A stretch of 64,000 nucleotides of DNA from Rathayibacter sp. SW19 (GCF_030866825.1 NZ_CP133020.1:4092001-4156000), one strand, 5' to 3'; shown: positions 32,676 to 43,184, counted from the stretch's first letter. Program-made: numbers and translations. Notes: generated by a model not told the origin, from the letters alone.

Positions 32676-32866
32676 GCGGCATCGATCGCGACCCACACAA
32701 AACTGCCGCATGAATTCGGCGCCTCGGATCAGTACGCGCAGGAATGTCGGTGGCCTCTGACATGTTGTTCCACACGTGGCAACGGCGCCGATCTCCACCC
32801 CCACCCCACTCGATGCCCACCCTGAGATGGTGTGCATCACGATCGCCGCCCTGGAGCATGAACACT

Positions 32867-34150
32867 ATGACCGATTTCGATGCAACACCCGGCGCTTCAG
32901 AACGGCCGACCGTGGATGCCCGCGCCCACCACCGCACGACACTCGCGTTCTGGAGCGCTGCCGCCGTCGTCGTCGTCGCGCTGTGGGCCAGCGGCTCTCC
33001 CGCACTGATCTACCCGCTGTACGAACGCGCGTGGGCACTGACTCCGGCCGTCATCACGATGGTTTTCGCTGTCTACCCGATCGTGCTGGTTGTCGTTCTG
33101 CTGATTTTCGGCAGCATCTCGGACTACATCGGCCGGCGCTCCGCGATTCTGGCCGGCCTCGCATCGATTATTGTCGGAGTGCTGATCTTCGCACTCGCCC
33201 CGAGCGTGGAATGGCTGTTCATCGGGCGTGTCTTCCAAGGCATCGGGGTCGGCCTTTCACTGAGTCCGGCCGGTGCCGCACTCGTCGACTTCGATCGAAC
33301 GGGTAGGCGCGCAAGCTCGATCAACACTATTGCGATCGCAGTGGGGCTCACCCTGGCGACGGTCGTCGGCGGCACCCTCGTGCAATACGCACCGTGGCCG
33401 CGGGCCTTGACATTCTGGGCGCTGCTGGTCGTTGCCGGCGCCGTAACGATCGCAGCCCTCTTCCTGCCTCGGCATGTTCGCGGAACAGATAGTCTGGGCC
33501 GCTGGCGTCCGCGACCGATCCGCGTCCCACGCCGGTTGCGCGGCGTCGTGGCGACGGCAACGTTCGCCGTGACCGTGACCTTCGCCGTCGGCGCGATCTT
33601 CATCTCGCTCGGCGCGCAGATCGTCAAAGACGTGTTACACACCGACAACGCGCTGATCGCAGGCAGCGTTCTCGCGATCAGCGCGGTCGGAAGCGGCGCC
33701 GCATCCATCGTTTTCCGGCGGATGCAGCCGCGCACCGCTGTCGTCGCCGGCGGACTACTCGGTGCGCTCGCCTCCGCGCTTCTGCTCGTCAGCGCTCAGC
33801 TGTCGTCGCTGCCGCTGTTCGTGGTTGCGTCTGTGGTCTTCGGAGTCTCAAGCGGACTGCTCTTCCTCGGCGGACTGGGACTGATCAACGAGAACGCACC
33901 TGCGCACCACCGGGCTGGAACGCTCTCGTTCGTCTATCTGATGGCCTACCTCGCTCAGGGCGTCGTCGCGGTCGGCCTCGGCATCCTGGCCACATCGCTC
34001 GGGCTCCGTGGCGGTCTGGACATTGTGGGCCCGATTCTGGTCGCGCTGTCACTCGCCGCCAGCGTTATCGCCGTGGCCGCGGGAAGACCGACCTGCGGCG
34101 CACTGACAGGCTCGCTCGCTGCCCTTCGGCAAGCTCAGGGAACGGATTGA
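32867..34150 (+). CDS. MFS transporter, drug-efflux-like
   Basis: A major facilitator of about 427 residues with 12 predicted membrane segments. The signature between helices 2 and 3 is LIFGSISDYIGRRSAILAGL, and helix 4 carries GRVFQGIGVGLSLSPAGAAL; LINENAPAHHRAGTLSFVYL lies late. I chose ATG 32867 (MTDFDATPG), which has GGAG about 10 bp upstream, over the ATG at 32858. The last residues, LRQAQGTD, are encoded by a copy of a dispersed repeat (CCCTTCGGCAAGCTCAGGGA, from 34124), so the present stop codon was supplied by the repeat. Substrate unknown. It lies 192 bp downstream of menC; that spacer holds no gene I can name. Confidence 0.85.
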   Translation: MTDFDATPGASERPTVDARAHHRTTLAFWSAAAVVVVALWASGSPALIYPLYERAWALTPAVITMVFAVYPIVLVVVLLIFGSISDYIGRRSAILAGLASIIVGVLIFALAPSVEWLFIGRVFQGIGVGLSLSPAGAALVDFDRTGRRASSINTIAIAVGLTLATVVGGTLVQYAPWPRALTFWALLVVAGAVTIAALFLPRHVRGTDSLGRWRPRPIRVPRRLRGVVATATFAVTVTFAVGAIFISLGAQIVKDVLHTDNALIAGSVLAISAVGSGAASIVFRRMQPRTAVVAGGLLGALASALLLVSAQLSSLPLFVVASVVFGVSSGLLFLGGLGLINENAPAHHRAGTLSFVYLMAYLAQGVVAVGLGILATSLGLRGGLDIVGPILVALSLAASVIAVAAGRPTCGALTGSLAALRQAQGTD

Positions 34151-34203
34151 GTCAGGGAACGGATTGAGTCAGCGCACGGATTGAGTCGGCGAACGAATTG
34201 AGT
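34143..34203. repeat. Tandem short repeat (ACGGATTGAGTC units)
   Basis: Four degenerate 16-18-bp units containing GGATTGAGTC (the last as GAATTGAGTC) follow the dispersed repeat at the end of the MFS gene and fill the gap to the convergent ccsB gene. They probably grew by slippage from the CAGGGAACGGATTGAGT junction. Confidence 0.75.
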
Positions 34204-34207
34204 CGCG

Positions 34208-35239
34208 TCAGCTACCGAGGCCGCTGTAGGAGTGCAGGCCGTGGAAGAAGATATTGACGATGCCGAAATTGAACATGACGGCCGAGAATCCGATGATCGC
34301 CAGCCAGGCCGAGCGTGAGCCCCGCCAGCCGCGGGTTGCCCGCGCGTGGATATACCCTGCGTAAATGACCCAGATGATGAACGTCCAGACCTCTTTGGTG
34401 TCCCAGCCCCAATAGCGGCCCCAGGCCTTCTCCGCCCAGATCGAACCGGCGATCAGAGTGAACGTCCACAGGATGAAGGCGACGATATTCGTGCGATAGG
34501 CCAGGTTCTCCAGTGCAGCCGCCCCGGGTATCGTTCCGAGGAATGGCAGCGTCTGCGGCTTGCCGGCCGCCACCTGCGCCTCCCGATGGGTCTGCAGCAA
34601 CTGCACGCCGGAGAGCGCGAACCCGATCGCGAAGAACGCGGTGGAGATGAACGCGACCGTCACATGGATGACAAGCCAATACGACTGCAGGGCCGGCGGC
34701 AGCGGAGCCACCGGCACGTAGTAGCTCATCGTCGCAATGCCGAGCAGTAACAGCACGAGCCCGGTCATGAACGAGCCGAGGAACCGAAGATCGTAGCGAA
34801 TGTTGACCAGCAGGAAGATGCCGATCATCAGCACCGTGCCCATGATCGAGAACTCCCACATGTCCGACCACGGCACTCGGCCGGCGGCCAGCCCGCGCAA
34901 CACCACGCCGGCGACATGGAAGACGAAACCGAGCGTGGTCAGCACGAAGGCGACGCGCAGGCTGCGCGATGTCTTCCTGCGACCCCAACGGACTTCATCG
35001 TCAACGCGACCGGTAGTGCGGGTCAAGGTCGTGGTGCCACCGCCCGCTTGCGTCACGCTGACGGTGCCGCCCGCGCTTGCTTCAGCGCGGCGCTCCACCG
35101 CACTCGGGACCTCGGCCGCCAGGGTCTTGCGCGCTCCGCGGTCGGCCAGGTCGATCGCGAATGCGACGAAGGCAATGGCGTAGATACCCATTGCCGAATA
35201 GATACACAGGATAGAAAACTGCGCGAGAGTCTCGGTCAC
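34208..35239 (-). CDS. ccsB: Cytochrome c biogenesis protein CcsB (CcsA/ResC family)
   Basis: A protein of 343 residues with about eight membrane segments. The tryptophan-rich WWD-type region with its heme-handling histidines appears as WSDMWEFSIMGTVL and AWGRYWGWDTKEVWTFIIWV; RATRGWRGSRSAWLAIIGFS and the ending FHGLHSYSGLGS are typical. It delivers heme across the membrane and, with ResB, ligates it to apocytochrome c (System II). It is coupled by a 4-bp overlap (34208-35239 against 35236) to resB. The converging MFS gene ends about 57 bp away, across the tandem repeat. Confidence 0.9.
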   Translation of the reverse strand: MTETLAQFSILCIYSAMGIYAIAFVAFAIDLADRGARKTLAAEVPSAVERRAEASAGGTVSVTQAGGGTTTLTRTTGRVDDEVRWGRRKTSRSLRVAFVLTTLGFVFHVAGVVLRGLAAGRVPWSDMWEFSIMGTVLMIGIFLLVNIRYDLRFLGSFMTGLVLLLLGIATMSYYVPVAPLPPALQSYWLVIHVTVAFISTAFFAIGFALSGVQLLQTHREAQVAAGKPQTLPFLGTIPGAAALENLAYRTNIVAFILWTFTLIAGSIWAEKAWGRYWGWDTKEVWTFIIWVIYAGYIHARATRGWRGSRSAWLAIIGFSAVMFNFGIVNIFFHGLHSYSGLGS

Positions 35240-36915
35240 GAGGGTAAGCCTACGCTTTGCTTGGAGGGGGTATCGATGCCGATGAGCTCTCGATGTTTGG
35301 TGGCGAGCGCGTCGACAGCGGCGTCCAGGCCGGGATCGTCTCCTCGGGCAAGGCCCGCATACTCAATCCGCAGCAGGCCGTCCGGCTGGCTGATCGCCTT
35401 GACCCACATGCGCCGTCGCGGCACGAACAGCGACGTCAACAGCCCGCCGAGGATCAGGATCGCGAATACGAGCACCCAGGTCTGGGTGGGGTCGTGATGC
35501 ACATCGAACGACGCGAATCGCTCGACACTGTCCAACGTCACGGTGCCCAATCCGCCCGGCAGTTGCTCGGTCGCCCCCGGAGTGAGCTCGATTGCGGCCT
35601 GTTTGGTGCCCGGGCCATTGAGCTTCGTCAGCTTGTCCGTGTCCAGCGTATAGACAGAGACGGCCGCGCCGTTGTTGAAGCCCAAGTCGCCGGAGAACAC
35701 CTGAAGCGTCAGCACCGGCTTGCGCAGTGCAGGGTAGGACGACGCCAAAGCGCCTGTGCCCAACTTCTGCGCGGTCGGATAGAAGAAGCCGACCATGCCG
35801 AGCTGCTTCTTCAGCCCATCAGGCACCTTGACGACCCCGAGTGAGGTGAGGTTGGTGTCTTGCGGCAGGAACGGCACGGCGTCCTGGAACACGATGTCGC
35901 CGGCCGGATTGCGCACGGTGATCTTCGGAGCGTAGCCGTTTCCAAGCAGGTAGATGTTCGTTCCGCCGATGCCGAGAGGCTCGTTCACCTTGATCGTGCG
36001 CTGCGCAGCCGTACCGTCCGCGTTCTTGGTCGTGACGTGCGCCGTGTAGTCCAGCGGCAACCCGATCGCGTTCGGATTCGACTGCTCGTAGGTGACGTCA
36101 AGGCTGTTCAAGGTGACCGAATACGGGGTCAAGGCCCCCGTGTTCACGAATCGACCCGGGTTGAACGAGTCGTAATTCACCAGCGTGTTGACGAAGGTCT
36201 GTCCGGTCGTCACGACGCGCTGACCGGTGAAGCCGAACCCGCCGCCGACCCCGACGGCGAGCAGCACGCCGAGCAACGCGATATGGAACACCAGGTTCCC
36301 CGTCTCGCGCAGGTACCCGCGTTCCGCCGAGACGGATGCTTCGCCGTTCTTCTCGAACGTCACCACCCGGTAGCCGGAGCCCTTCAGCAGCCTCCGCGCT
36401 CCCTCGATCACGTCGGTCAACGGGAGAGCGGAGACCATCGTGGTCGCCTGGAATCCCGCCATCCGGTTCAGCCTCACCGGCGTGCGCGGAGGCTTGGCTC
36501 GCAGAGCGTCCAGATGATGCTTGGTGCGTGGGATCACGCATCCGATCAGCGAGATGAACAGCAGCAAATAGATCGCGGAGAACCAGACGGACGTGTAGGT
36601 GTCGAAGACCTGCAGGTTCTTCAGGATTGGATACAGCTCAGGATGGTCGATCTTGTATTGCGCGACGCCGTTCGGGTCCGCGCTGGTCTGCGGCACCAGG
36701 GAGCCGGGGATCGCCGCGACGGCGAGGAGCAACAGAAGGAACAGCGCGGTGCGCATGCTGGTGAGTTGACGCCAGATCCAGCGCAACCAGCCGACGAAGC
36801 CGAGCTTCGGTTGCGTGATGTCGGCGGCGGGCTCGACGGAGTCGATGTGATCAGATGGCCGGTCGGAAATCGGGAAGCACCCCCTGCAGTTGGATGATCC
36901 AGTAGTTCCACACAC
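35236..36915 (-). CDS. resB: Cytochrome c biogenesis protein ResB
   Basis: A protein of up to 559 residues. LGFVGWLRWIWRQLTSMRTA, then LFLLLLLAVAAIPGSLVPQ starts the membrane part; three helices flank a large extracytoplasmic domain, and the last helix WVLVFAILILGGLLTSLFVP is followed by RRRMWVK. ResB is the partner of CcsB in heme ligation. The start is a problem: the only standard start codon before the conserved region is GTG 36915, which makes a 65-bp overlap with ccdA. A shorter protein beginning near ISDRPSDHID would need an ATT codon. The operon order tlpA-ccdA-resB-ccsB is classical. Confidence 0.88.
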   Translation of the reverse strand: MCGTTGSSNCRGCFPISDRPSDHIDSVEPAADITQPKLGFVGWLRWIWRQLTSMRTALFLLLLLAVAAIPGSLVPQTSADPNGVAQYKIDHPELYPILKNLQVFDTYTSVWFSAIYLLLFISLIGCVIPRTKHHLDALRAKPPRTPVRLNRMAGFQATTMVSALPLTDVIEGARRLLKGSGYRVVTFEKNGEASVSAERGYLRETGNLVFHIALLGVLLAVGVGGGFGFTGQRVVTTGQTFVNTLVNYDSFNPGRFVNTGALTPYSVTLNSLDVTYEQSNPNAIGLPLDYTAHVTTKNADGTAAQRTIKVNEPLGIGGTNIYLLGNGYAPKITVRNPAGDIVFQDAVPFLPQDTNLTSLGVVKVPDGLKKQLGMVGFFYPTAQKLGTGALASSYPALRKPVLTLQVFSGDLGFNNGAAVSVYTLDTDKLTKLNGPGTKQAAIELTPGATEQLPGGLGTVTLDSVERFASFDVHHDPTQTWVLVFAILILGGLLTSLFVPRRRMWVKAISQPDGLLRIEYAGLARGDDPGLDAAVDALATKHRELIGIDTPSKQSVGLPS

Positions 36916-37606
36916 CGCTGACCATCAGCAGGCCGATCACGATGAGCAGAACTCCTCCGATGATATTGACCGCCCGGATGTGCCGGCGCAGGAATGCGAT
37001 GCCCCCGCTTGCCCAACCGAAGCCGAGCGCGATCAACAGGAAGGGAACGCCGAGGCCGAGCGCGTAGAACAGGGCGAGCAACGCGCCCTGCCAGGGCGAG
37101 CCGCCGCTCAGGCTCAGCCCGGAGATGGCCACGAGCGTCGGCCCCGTGCAGGGGCTCCAGCCGATGGCGAAGACGACGCCGAGGATAGGGGCGCCGGCCA
37201 ACCCCATCGCCGGTCGCCAGCTCGGTTTGAACGTGCGCTGAAGGAAGGTGAACTGCCCGACGAAGACGAGGCCGAGCAGGATCACGATAACACCGGCGAT
37301 GCGGGTGAGCAGGTCGCGCCATTCGATCAGCCAGAACCCGACGGCACCGAGTAGGAACCCGCCGATGACGAAAACCACGGCGAAACCGATCACGAACAGT
37401 GCGACGCCGAGCACCAGCCGGTTGCGGCCGCGTTTGTCGTCTTTCGCGGCAGCGGACCGCCCATCGGTGAACCCGCCGACGTACGCAAGGTAACCGGGCA
37501 CGAGCGGCAGGATGCACGGCGAGGCAAAGGAGACGAGCCCGGCCAGGATGGCGACGGGAATCGCGATGAGCAGAGGTCCGGTGATGAGCGAGCCGACGCC
37601 GTTCAC
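36851..37606 (-). CDS. ccdA: Cytochrome c biogenesis protein CcdA
   Basis: A 251-residue, six-helix membrane protein. FASPCILPLVPGYLAYVGGF and GWSPCTGPTLVAISGLSLSG contain the two membrane Cys (each in an SPC/SPCxGP setting) that relay electrons from cytoplasmic thioredoxin to extracytoplasmic thiol proteins. Here the partner is the TlpA-like lipoprotein encoded immediately upstream (4-bp overlap). Reduced thiols are needed to keep apocytochrome c ready for heme. The middle is GLVFVGQFTFLQRTFKPSWR. The 3' end lies within the start region of resB. Confidence 0.92.
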   Translation of the reverse strand: MNGVGSLITGPLLIAIPVAILAGLVSFASPCILPLVPGYLAYVGGFTDGRSAAAKDDKRGRNRLVLGVALFVIGFAVVFVIGGFLLGAVGFWLIEWRDLLTRIAGVIVILLGLVFVGQFTFLQRTFKPSWRPAMGLAGAPILGVVFAIGWSPCTGPTLVAISGLSLSGGSPWQGALLALFYALGLGVPFLLIALGFGWASGGIAFLRRHIRAVNIIGGVLLIVIGLLMVSGVWNYWIIQLQGVLPDFRPAI

Positions 37607-38211
37607 GACGCTGGACTCTCCGCGACCGCGTCGCTGATCAATGTATCCAGGGTGGATGGCTGATCATTGATCGGGCCCTCGATGCGCGCGGCAACGCGAC
37701 CCTGTTTGTCGAGCACGAGGGTCGTCGGCGTGGCATTCGGCCGCATCGATCCGCTGAACGCCAGTTGCACGGAGCCGGTCGCAGCGTCGAGCACCGACGG
37801 ATAGGTGACGGAGAAAGCCTTGTCGAATGACAGCACGTCGTGGGCGGAGTCCCGCGTGTTCACGCCGAGGAACACCGCACCCTTACCGTCATATTTCTGG
37901 CTCAGGGTCTGCAGGTCCTTCGCCTCAATCCGGCACGGCCCGCACTGGGCATACCAGAAGTTCACGACGAGCACCTGGCCCCGGTACTCGGATGCTGACA
38001 CCGGCGTGCCCGTTTCGGTCTCGCCGGTGAAGTTGATCGGCGCCCCGCGATCGGCCGCCTTGACCTCGGTGACCCCGCTGCCTGCAATGTAGTTCTTGTT
38101 GCTGCCTGCCGCATATTGCGCGGCCAGCGAGTCGTTGCTGCAGCCGGTCAAGGTGAGCGCCAGCGCAAGCGCGCCGACGACGACCGCTGCCGCAGTTCGA
38201 CGGTGCATCAC
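37603..38211 (-). CDS. TlpA/ResA-type thiol-disulfide lipoprotein
   Basis: A protein of 202 residues. The signal peptide has a lipobox with Cys24 (LTLTGCSNDS), so the protein is anchored outside the membrane. The thioredoxin-fold active site is Cys90-Gly-Pro-Cys93 in VVNFWYAQCGPCRIEAKDL, with the cis-Pro in MRPNATPTTLVLDKQGRVA. It reduces the CXXCH disulfide of apocytochrome c using electrons from CcdA. It overlaps the genes on both sides by 4 bp (phosphatase upstream, ccdA downstream). A Trp-Tyr-Ala-Gln before the first Cys replaces the common WATWC and is a normal variant. Confidence 0.9.
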   Translation of the reverse strand: MMHRRTAAAVVVGALALALTLTGCSNDSLAAQYAAGSNKNYIAGSGVTEVKAADRGAPINFTGETETGTPVSASEYRGQVLVVNFWYAQCGPCRIEAKDLQTLSQKYDGKGAVFLGVNTRDSAHDVLSFDKAFSVTYPSVLDAATGSVQLAFSGSMRPNATPTTLVLDKQGRVAARIEGPINDQPSTLDTLISDAVAESPAS

Positions 38212-38843
38212 ACCGCTCCAATGTCGGTGGCGTCTGCTGCGAGTGGCGCCGCCGGCTCAGAATAACCGACCTCGACCACGTCCCCGCCGTGCCGTTCCAA
38301 GGTGGTGATACTGGACAGCGCACAGCGACGCTTCCGCGGGTCGTGCATGAATCGCTCCCCGATCAGCGCCAAGTGGAAGCACCAGATCGGCAGCTGGTGA
38401 CTGACCAGCACGACATCGCCCGATTCGACCGAATCGAATGCAGCGTCAACTGCGGAGCGCATCCGCTTGACGATCGAAGAGTATGCCTCTCCCCAGCTCG
38501 GCCGGAACGGATTGACCAGCCACGGCCAGTTGATCGGATTGCGCAGCGCCTGCCTCATGACGGTGCCCTCGAAGTGATTGGCCGGTTCGATCAATCGCGC
38601 GTCGGTCGTGATGGGTAGCTCGAATTCAGTGGCGAACGGAGCAGCCGATTCCTGAGTGCGCTGTAGCGGGGACGCAACCAAGGCAACGATGGGCCGGCCC
38701 CGCGCCGCGACATCATCCGCGGCGCGCTGAGCCATCTTCTGGCCGAGTTCAGAGAGCCGAAAACCGGGCAACCTGCCATACAGGATGCCACTCGGATTGT
38801 GCACCTCGCCGTGACGGACAAGGTGGACCTGGCTTGCTACCAC
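38208..38843 (-). CDS. Histidine phosphatase family protein
   Basis: A protein of 211 residues. The phosphate-accepting His11 lies in HLVRHGEVHN; the partner residues are Arg in ASPLQRTQESA, Glu in RPSWGEAYSSI and His in VVLVSHQLPIW. This is the 2H-phosphatase/phosphoglycerate-mutase-like fold. It is the first gene of the cytochrome c maturation transcript and overlaps tlpA by 4 bp; a phosphatase is often found at this position in actinobacteria, but its substrate is not known. No membrane segments or signal peptide are present. Confidence 0.87.
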   Translation of the reverse strand: MVASQVHLVRHGEVHNPSGILYGRLPGFRLSELGQKMAQRAADDVAARGRPIVALVASPLQRTQESAAPFATEFELPITTDARLIEPANHFEGTVMRQALRNPINWPWLVNPFRPSWGEAYSSIVKRMRSAVDAAFDSVESGDVVLVSHQLPIWCFHLALIGERFMHDPRKRRCALSSITTLERHGGDVVEVGYSEPAAPLAADATDIGAV

Positions 38844-38916
38844 GGCATCCAGTCTACGGAAGGCCCGCTGGTGAATTGGCCGAGAGCCCGGCGGGTGACG
38901 TCACCGCGTAGGCTTG

Positions 38917-40251
<1,335 letters not shown>

Positions 40252-40264
40252 ATCGCTCACCCCA

Positions 40265-40443
40265 GATCTCGATACGCTCGCTGACGCTCGTTACTCGATC
40301 ACCGGCCCGGCTCCGGTGGTCGAGTAGCCTGCGAGCGCAGCGAGCGAGCGTATCGAGACCCCCACACGCCGGCTCACCGGATCTCGATACGCTCGCTGGC
40401 GCTCGCTACTCGATCACCGGCTCCGGCGGGCGTATCGAGACCC
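40265..40443. repeat. Cluster of palindromic repeats between convergent genes
   Basis: At least four half- or full-length copies of the TCTCGATACGCTCG...CTACTCGA family lie in alternating orientation (near 40265, 40317, 40381 and 40428), separated by CACCGGCTCCGG-type linkers. They can fold into large hairpins and occupy the whole gap between the ends of aspS and the membrane hydrolase gene, where they may end transcription from both sides. No gene is present. Confidence 0.85.
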
Positions 40444-40444
40444 C

Positions 40445-42403
40445 TCACTCGAAGGCATCCGCCGGGTAGTAGTTGATTCGTGACGTCCAGCCATCCGGCA
40501 GCAGCACGGGCAGATACTCGGTCTCAGCCGCCGCAGTCGTGAACGACACGTCCACCGACTCACGCCAGCGACCGTCCTCCATCCGCTGCACCGTCGCCTC
40601 CCAGAGCACGCCGGGGCTTTCCTTCGCCTGCAGCCGCAGGTGAATCCCGACTGCACGCCGCCGTTTCAGAAGCGACAGCAGCCCCCGGTACACGACCGGC
40701 CGCTCGACATCCCTGAACCACGGCCGCAGACTGCGCACAAGAACGTCGGCGTTCCACACGATCGTCGTCGGAAACCCGGTGCGCGACTGATAAATGTCCA
40801 CCGCGATCACGCCCGGCACGCGCCGCAACGTCGTGCGCAGCGTGCCGCGAGTCACACCGCTCTCCACCGTCGCATGCAGATACACCGGCACCGCGGAACG
40901 CGGATGGCCGCCCCCGACGCGAGTGGCCGCATAGTCGCGCAGCTCCTGCCCCGGCCCGAAGAACTCGAGTGCGCCGGTGCCGGGCACGTCGCCGTTCAGA
41001 TAGCGACTGACGCGCTCATCGATCGGATGGTCCTCGATTGCGCCCGCGGTTTCGGCATAGCTCGGTGAGTGATGCGTCGACGAAATGCGGTAGCCGCGCG
41101 GCAGCGGCGGACCCGCTTTGACGGTCACCCACTCAGGTGCGCTGGGTTTCGGCTCGGCCCAGATCGGGTTCTCCCGGCCTTCCATCCGCGGCACCGAATC
41201 GAGGATGTGCTCGATCGACAGCACCCGGATGGACGAGTCGATCCGGTCGCGCCCGATCGGTGAACCGGCCGTGATCACGTGCGACACGGTGAACCCGTGC
41301 GCGCTCGCGCATTCGGCGAACTGCCCGGCGACCATGCCGCCCAGACTGAAACCGGCCGCAAGCACCAGGTCGTGCGGCTGCACCCCGGCCAACTGCATCG
41401 CCTGGCAGGCGGCACGGGTCAACGTGGTCTCGCGCAACGAGAGCGCGACGACATCCGCCGTGATGTCGTTCGGCGCCTGGCCCGAGCGCGGATGCCACGT
41501 TTGCGTGCTCGGCAACTGCAGAATCCAGCGCCGGATGCCGTCGGCCCCGATCCGCGAGGACGTTCGGATGACTGCGCATTCTGCCCGATCATCGAGGTCA
41601 GGATCGCCCATGTCGTCGATTTCGCGTTGAGAGATGAACAGTTCACGCAGACCGCGGATCTCGGTGCGGCGCATCGCGGCAGCGGCAAGCCCCGGAAACC
41701 CCAGCACGTCCGGATACGGTCCAAGCTCGAGCGCACCTAAATGGGTCGGGCTGCTCCACTTGCGAGCCTGAGGGGAGAATCGGCGCGGGGCGCGCGGATC
41801 GCGCCACCAGGCCAGAAAATCCGCGCGCTGCGGAAAATGGGTGGCCAGGAAGACGTCGTATTCGACCACTGCAGCGTCGTGGCCGTCATCGAAGAAACCA
41901 CGGCGACGGCCGAGACCCGTGAGCTTGCGTTCCAGTGCCGGCAGCGAGAAGATCGCGAAATATGGCCGGGCGCGCAAACTCGGAAGCACGAGGCCGACGA
42001 GGCTGGCCAGCAGCGCGATCGGTGCGAGCAGAAAAACGGCAACACGCGCAGTGGTGCCGACCAGCCGAGGCAGCGTGGACAGGAATGAATCGTTCAGCAC
42101 CGTGGATCGCGCTCGCGGCCGTGTCGGCCTGTGCAAGACGAACGGGTACTGCCGCGCGCGTAGCCGGGTCACGCCGAACCAGAACCAACCCCAGGCCCAG
42201 GCGCTCAGCCAGACGATGCCGCGTACAAACCACGCAGCGAGCGCGAGCGCGACAATGATCAGGGCAAGCACAAGGGCTATCGCTGCGGCGATCAGCAACC
42301 CGAGGCAGAGCGCTATCCAGCCGAATGCGCTCCGCCTGTGGCGCACCCACGGCGGCAGTTGTGGGGCCGCGTGCTGTGCGTGCGGCACTCGCCCCTCGAC
42401 CAT
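40445..42403 (-). CDS. Large membrane-anchored alpha/beta-hydrolase-fold protein
   Basis: A protein of 652 residues. Two N-terminal hydrophobic stretches (about 27-58 and 60-78) and a further pair (about 115-145) precede a soluble domain. A nucleophile elbow is visible in DLVLAAGFSLGGMVAGQFAE (G-F-S-L-G), followed by VSHVITAGSPIGRDRI and SVPRMEGRENPIW, which suggests a serine hydrolase resembling lipases or PE-PPE-type esterases. A basic patch and a C-terminal domain with WTSRINYYPADAFE follow. I do not recognise a named family. It starts 58 bp from the TRIC gene, on the same strand. Confidence 0.7.
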   Translation of the reverse strand: MVEGRVPHAQHAAPQLPPWVRHRRSAFGWIALCLGLLIAAAIALVLALIIVALALAAWFVRGIVWLSAWAWGWFWFGVTRLRARQYPFVLHRPTRPRARSTVLNDSFLSTLPRLVGTTARVAVFLLAPIALLASLVGLVLPSLRARPYFAIFSLPALERKLTGLGRRRGFFDDGHDAAVVEYDVFLATHFPQRADFLAWWRDPRAPRRFSPQARKWSSPTHLGALELGPYPDVLGFPGLAAAAMRRTEIRGLRELFISQREIDDMGDPDLDDRAECAVIRTSSRIGADGIRRWILQLPSTQTWHPRSGQAPNDITADVVALSLRETTLTRAACQAMQLAGVQPHDLVLAAGFSLGGMVAGQFAECASAHGFTVSHVITAGSPIGRDRIDSSIRVLSIEHILDSVPRMEGRENPIWAEPKPSAPEWVTVKAGPPLPRGYRISSTHHSPSYAETAGAIEDHPIDERVSRYLNGDVPGTGALEFFGPGQELRDYAATRVGGGHPRSAVPVYLHATVESGVTRGTLRTTLRRVPGVIAVDIYQSRTGFPTTIVWNADVLVRSLRPWFRDVERPVVYRGLLSLLKRRRAVGIHLRLQAKESPGVLWEATVQRMEDGRWRESVDVSFTTAAAETEYLPVLLPDGWTSRINYYPADAFE

Positions 42404-42461
42404 GGGGCTAGCCTATCGAGGGCCCCCGACGGGCAGGGGCTCCCGACAGCGGAAGCGCACG

Positions 42462-43184
42462 TCAGCCGCCACGGCCGCCTGTCGTCTTCCTGAGACGCCG
42501 GCCTGCGCCGCTCCACCACTCGGACAGCCACCCGGTGAGCCGCTCCGGTCTGCGCAGGCGCACCTGGGTGGGCAGCGTCCAACCGAACCGCCGCGCAAGC
42601 AACGACAGCGCAGCGCCACTCAGAATGGCAACAACCGACCCGATGGTTGGGAGGCCGAGCGAACTGAAAATCACCATTTCCACGCAGGCAACCAGGGCGC
42701 TGGTCGCGTAGAGCGTGTTTCCGCCGAACACCGTCGGCACCTTCATCAGCAGAACGTCGCGGACCATGCCACCCCCGATCGCCGTGGTCATGCCGAGCAC
42801 GATCGCGGGCAACCAGCCGAGGCCGGCCAGGAGCCCCTTCTGCACACCGACAGCCGCCCAACAGCCGACGGCAAGCGCATCGAGCAGGATCAGCATCCGG
42901 TTGGAGATCTTGCCGGTGAATGGGATGAAGAACGCCACAACGGCCCCGACGATCGCGACACCGAGATAGATCGGATCTGTCAGCGCCACCGGGGTGCCGC
43001 GTTGCAACAGTGTGTCACGAATCAGCCCGCCGCCCAGCCCCGAGATGATCGCCAGGATGATGAATCCGACCAGGTCGAGACGCGCGAACCGCGCAGCGAT
43101 GCCGCCCAAGATCGCATTTGCCAACACGCCGGCGAGATCGACGATCTGGAAGGCCTGACTGAGTGAGATTTCCGGCGTCGCCAT
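42462..43184 (-). CDS. TRIC / UPF0126 family cation channel protein
   Basis: A membrane protein of 240 residues with seven hydrophobic segments in two homologous halves. Each half has the glycine-rich KEV/GG-x-x-RD signature: ISGLGGGLIRDTLLQRGTP in the first and MTTAIGGGMVRDVLLMKVP in the second. These bind the lipid head-group or gate in prokaryotic trimeric intracellular cation channels. The C-terminus is basic (RRLRKTTGGRGG). It probably conducts K+ or Na+. It is the upstream neighbour of the hydrolase gene and divergent from the YegP-like gene. Confidence 0.85.
   Translation of the reverse strand: MATPEISLSQAFQIVDLAGVLANAILGGIAARFARLDLVGFIILAIISGLGGGLIRDTLLQRGTPVALTDPIYLGVAIVGAVVAFFIPFTGKISNRMLILLDALAVGCWAAVGVQKGLLAGLGWLPAIVLGMTTAIGGGMVRDVLLMKVPTVFGGNTLYATSALVACVEMVIFSSLGLPTIGSVVAILSGAALSLLARRFGWTLPTQVRLRRPERLTGWLSEWWSGAGRRLRKTTGGRGG

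Noticed and set aside
32676..32866. Possible small gene or RNA between menC and the MFS gene
   Set aside because: The short frames on both strands show no start site or recognisable sequence, and no stable terminator or RNA fold was evident by eye.
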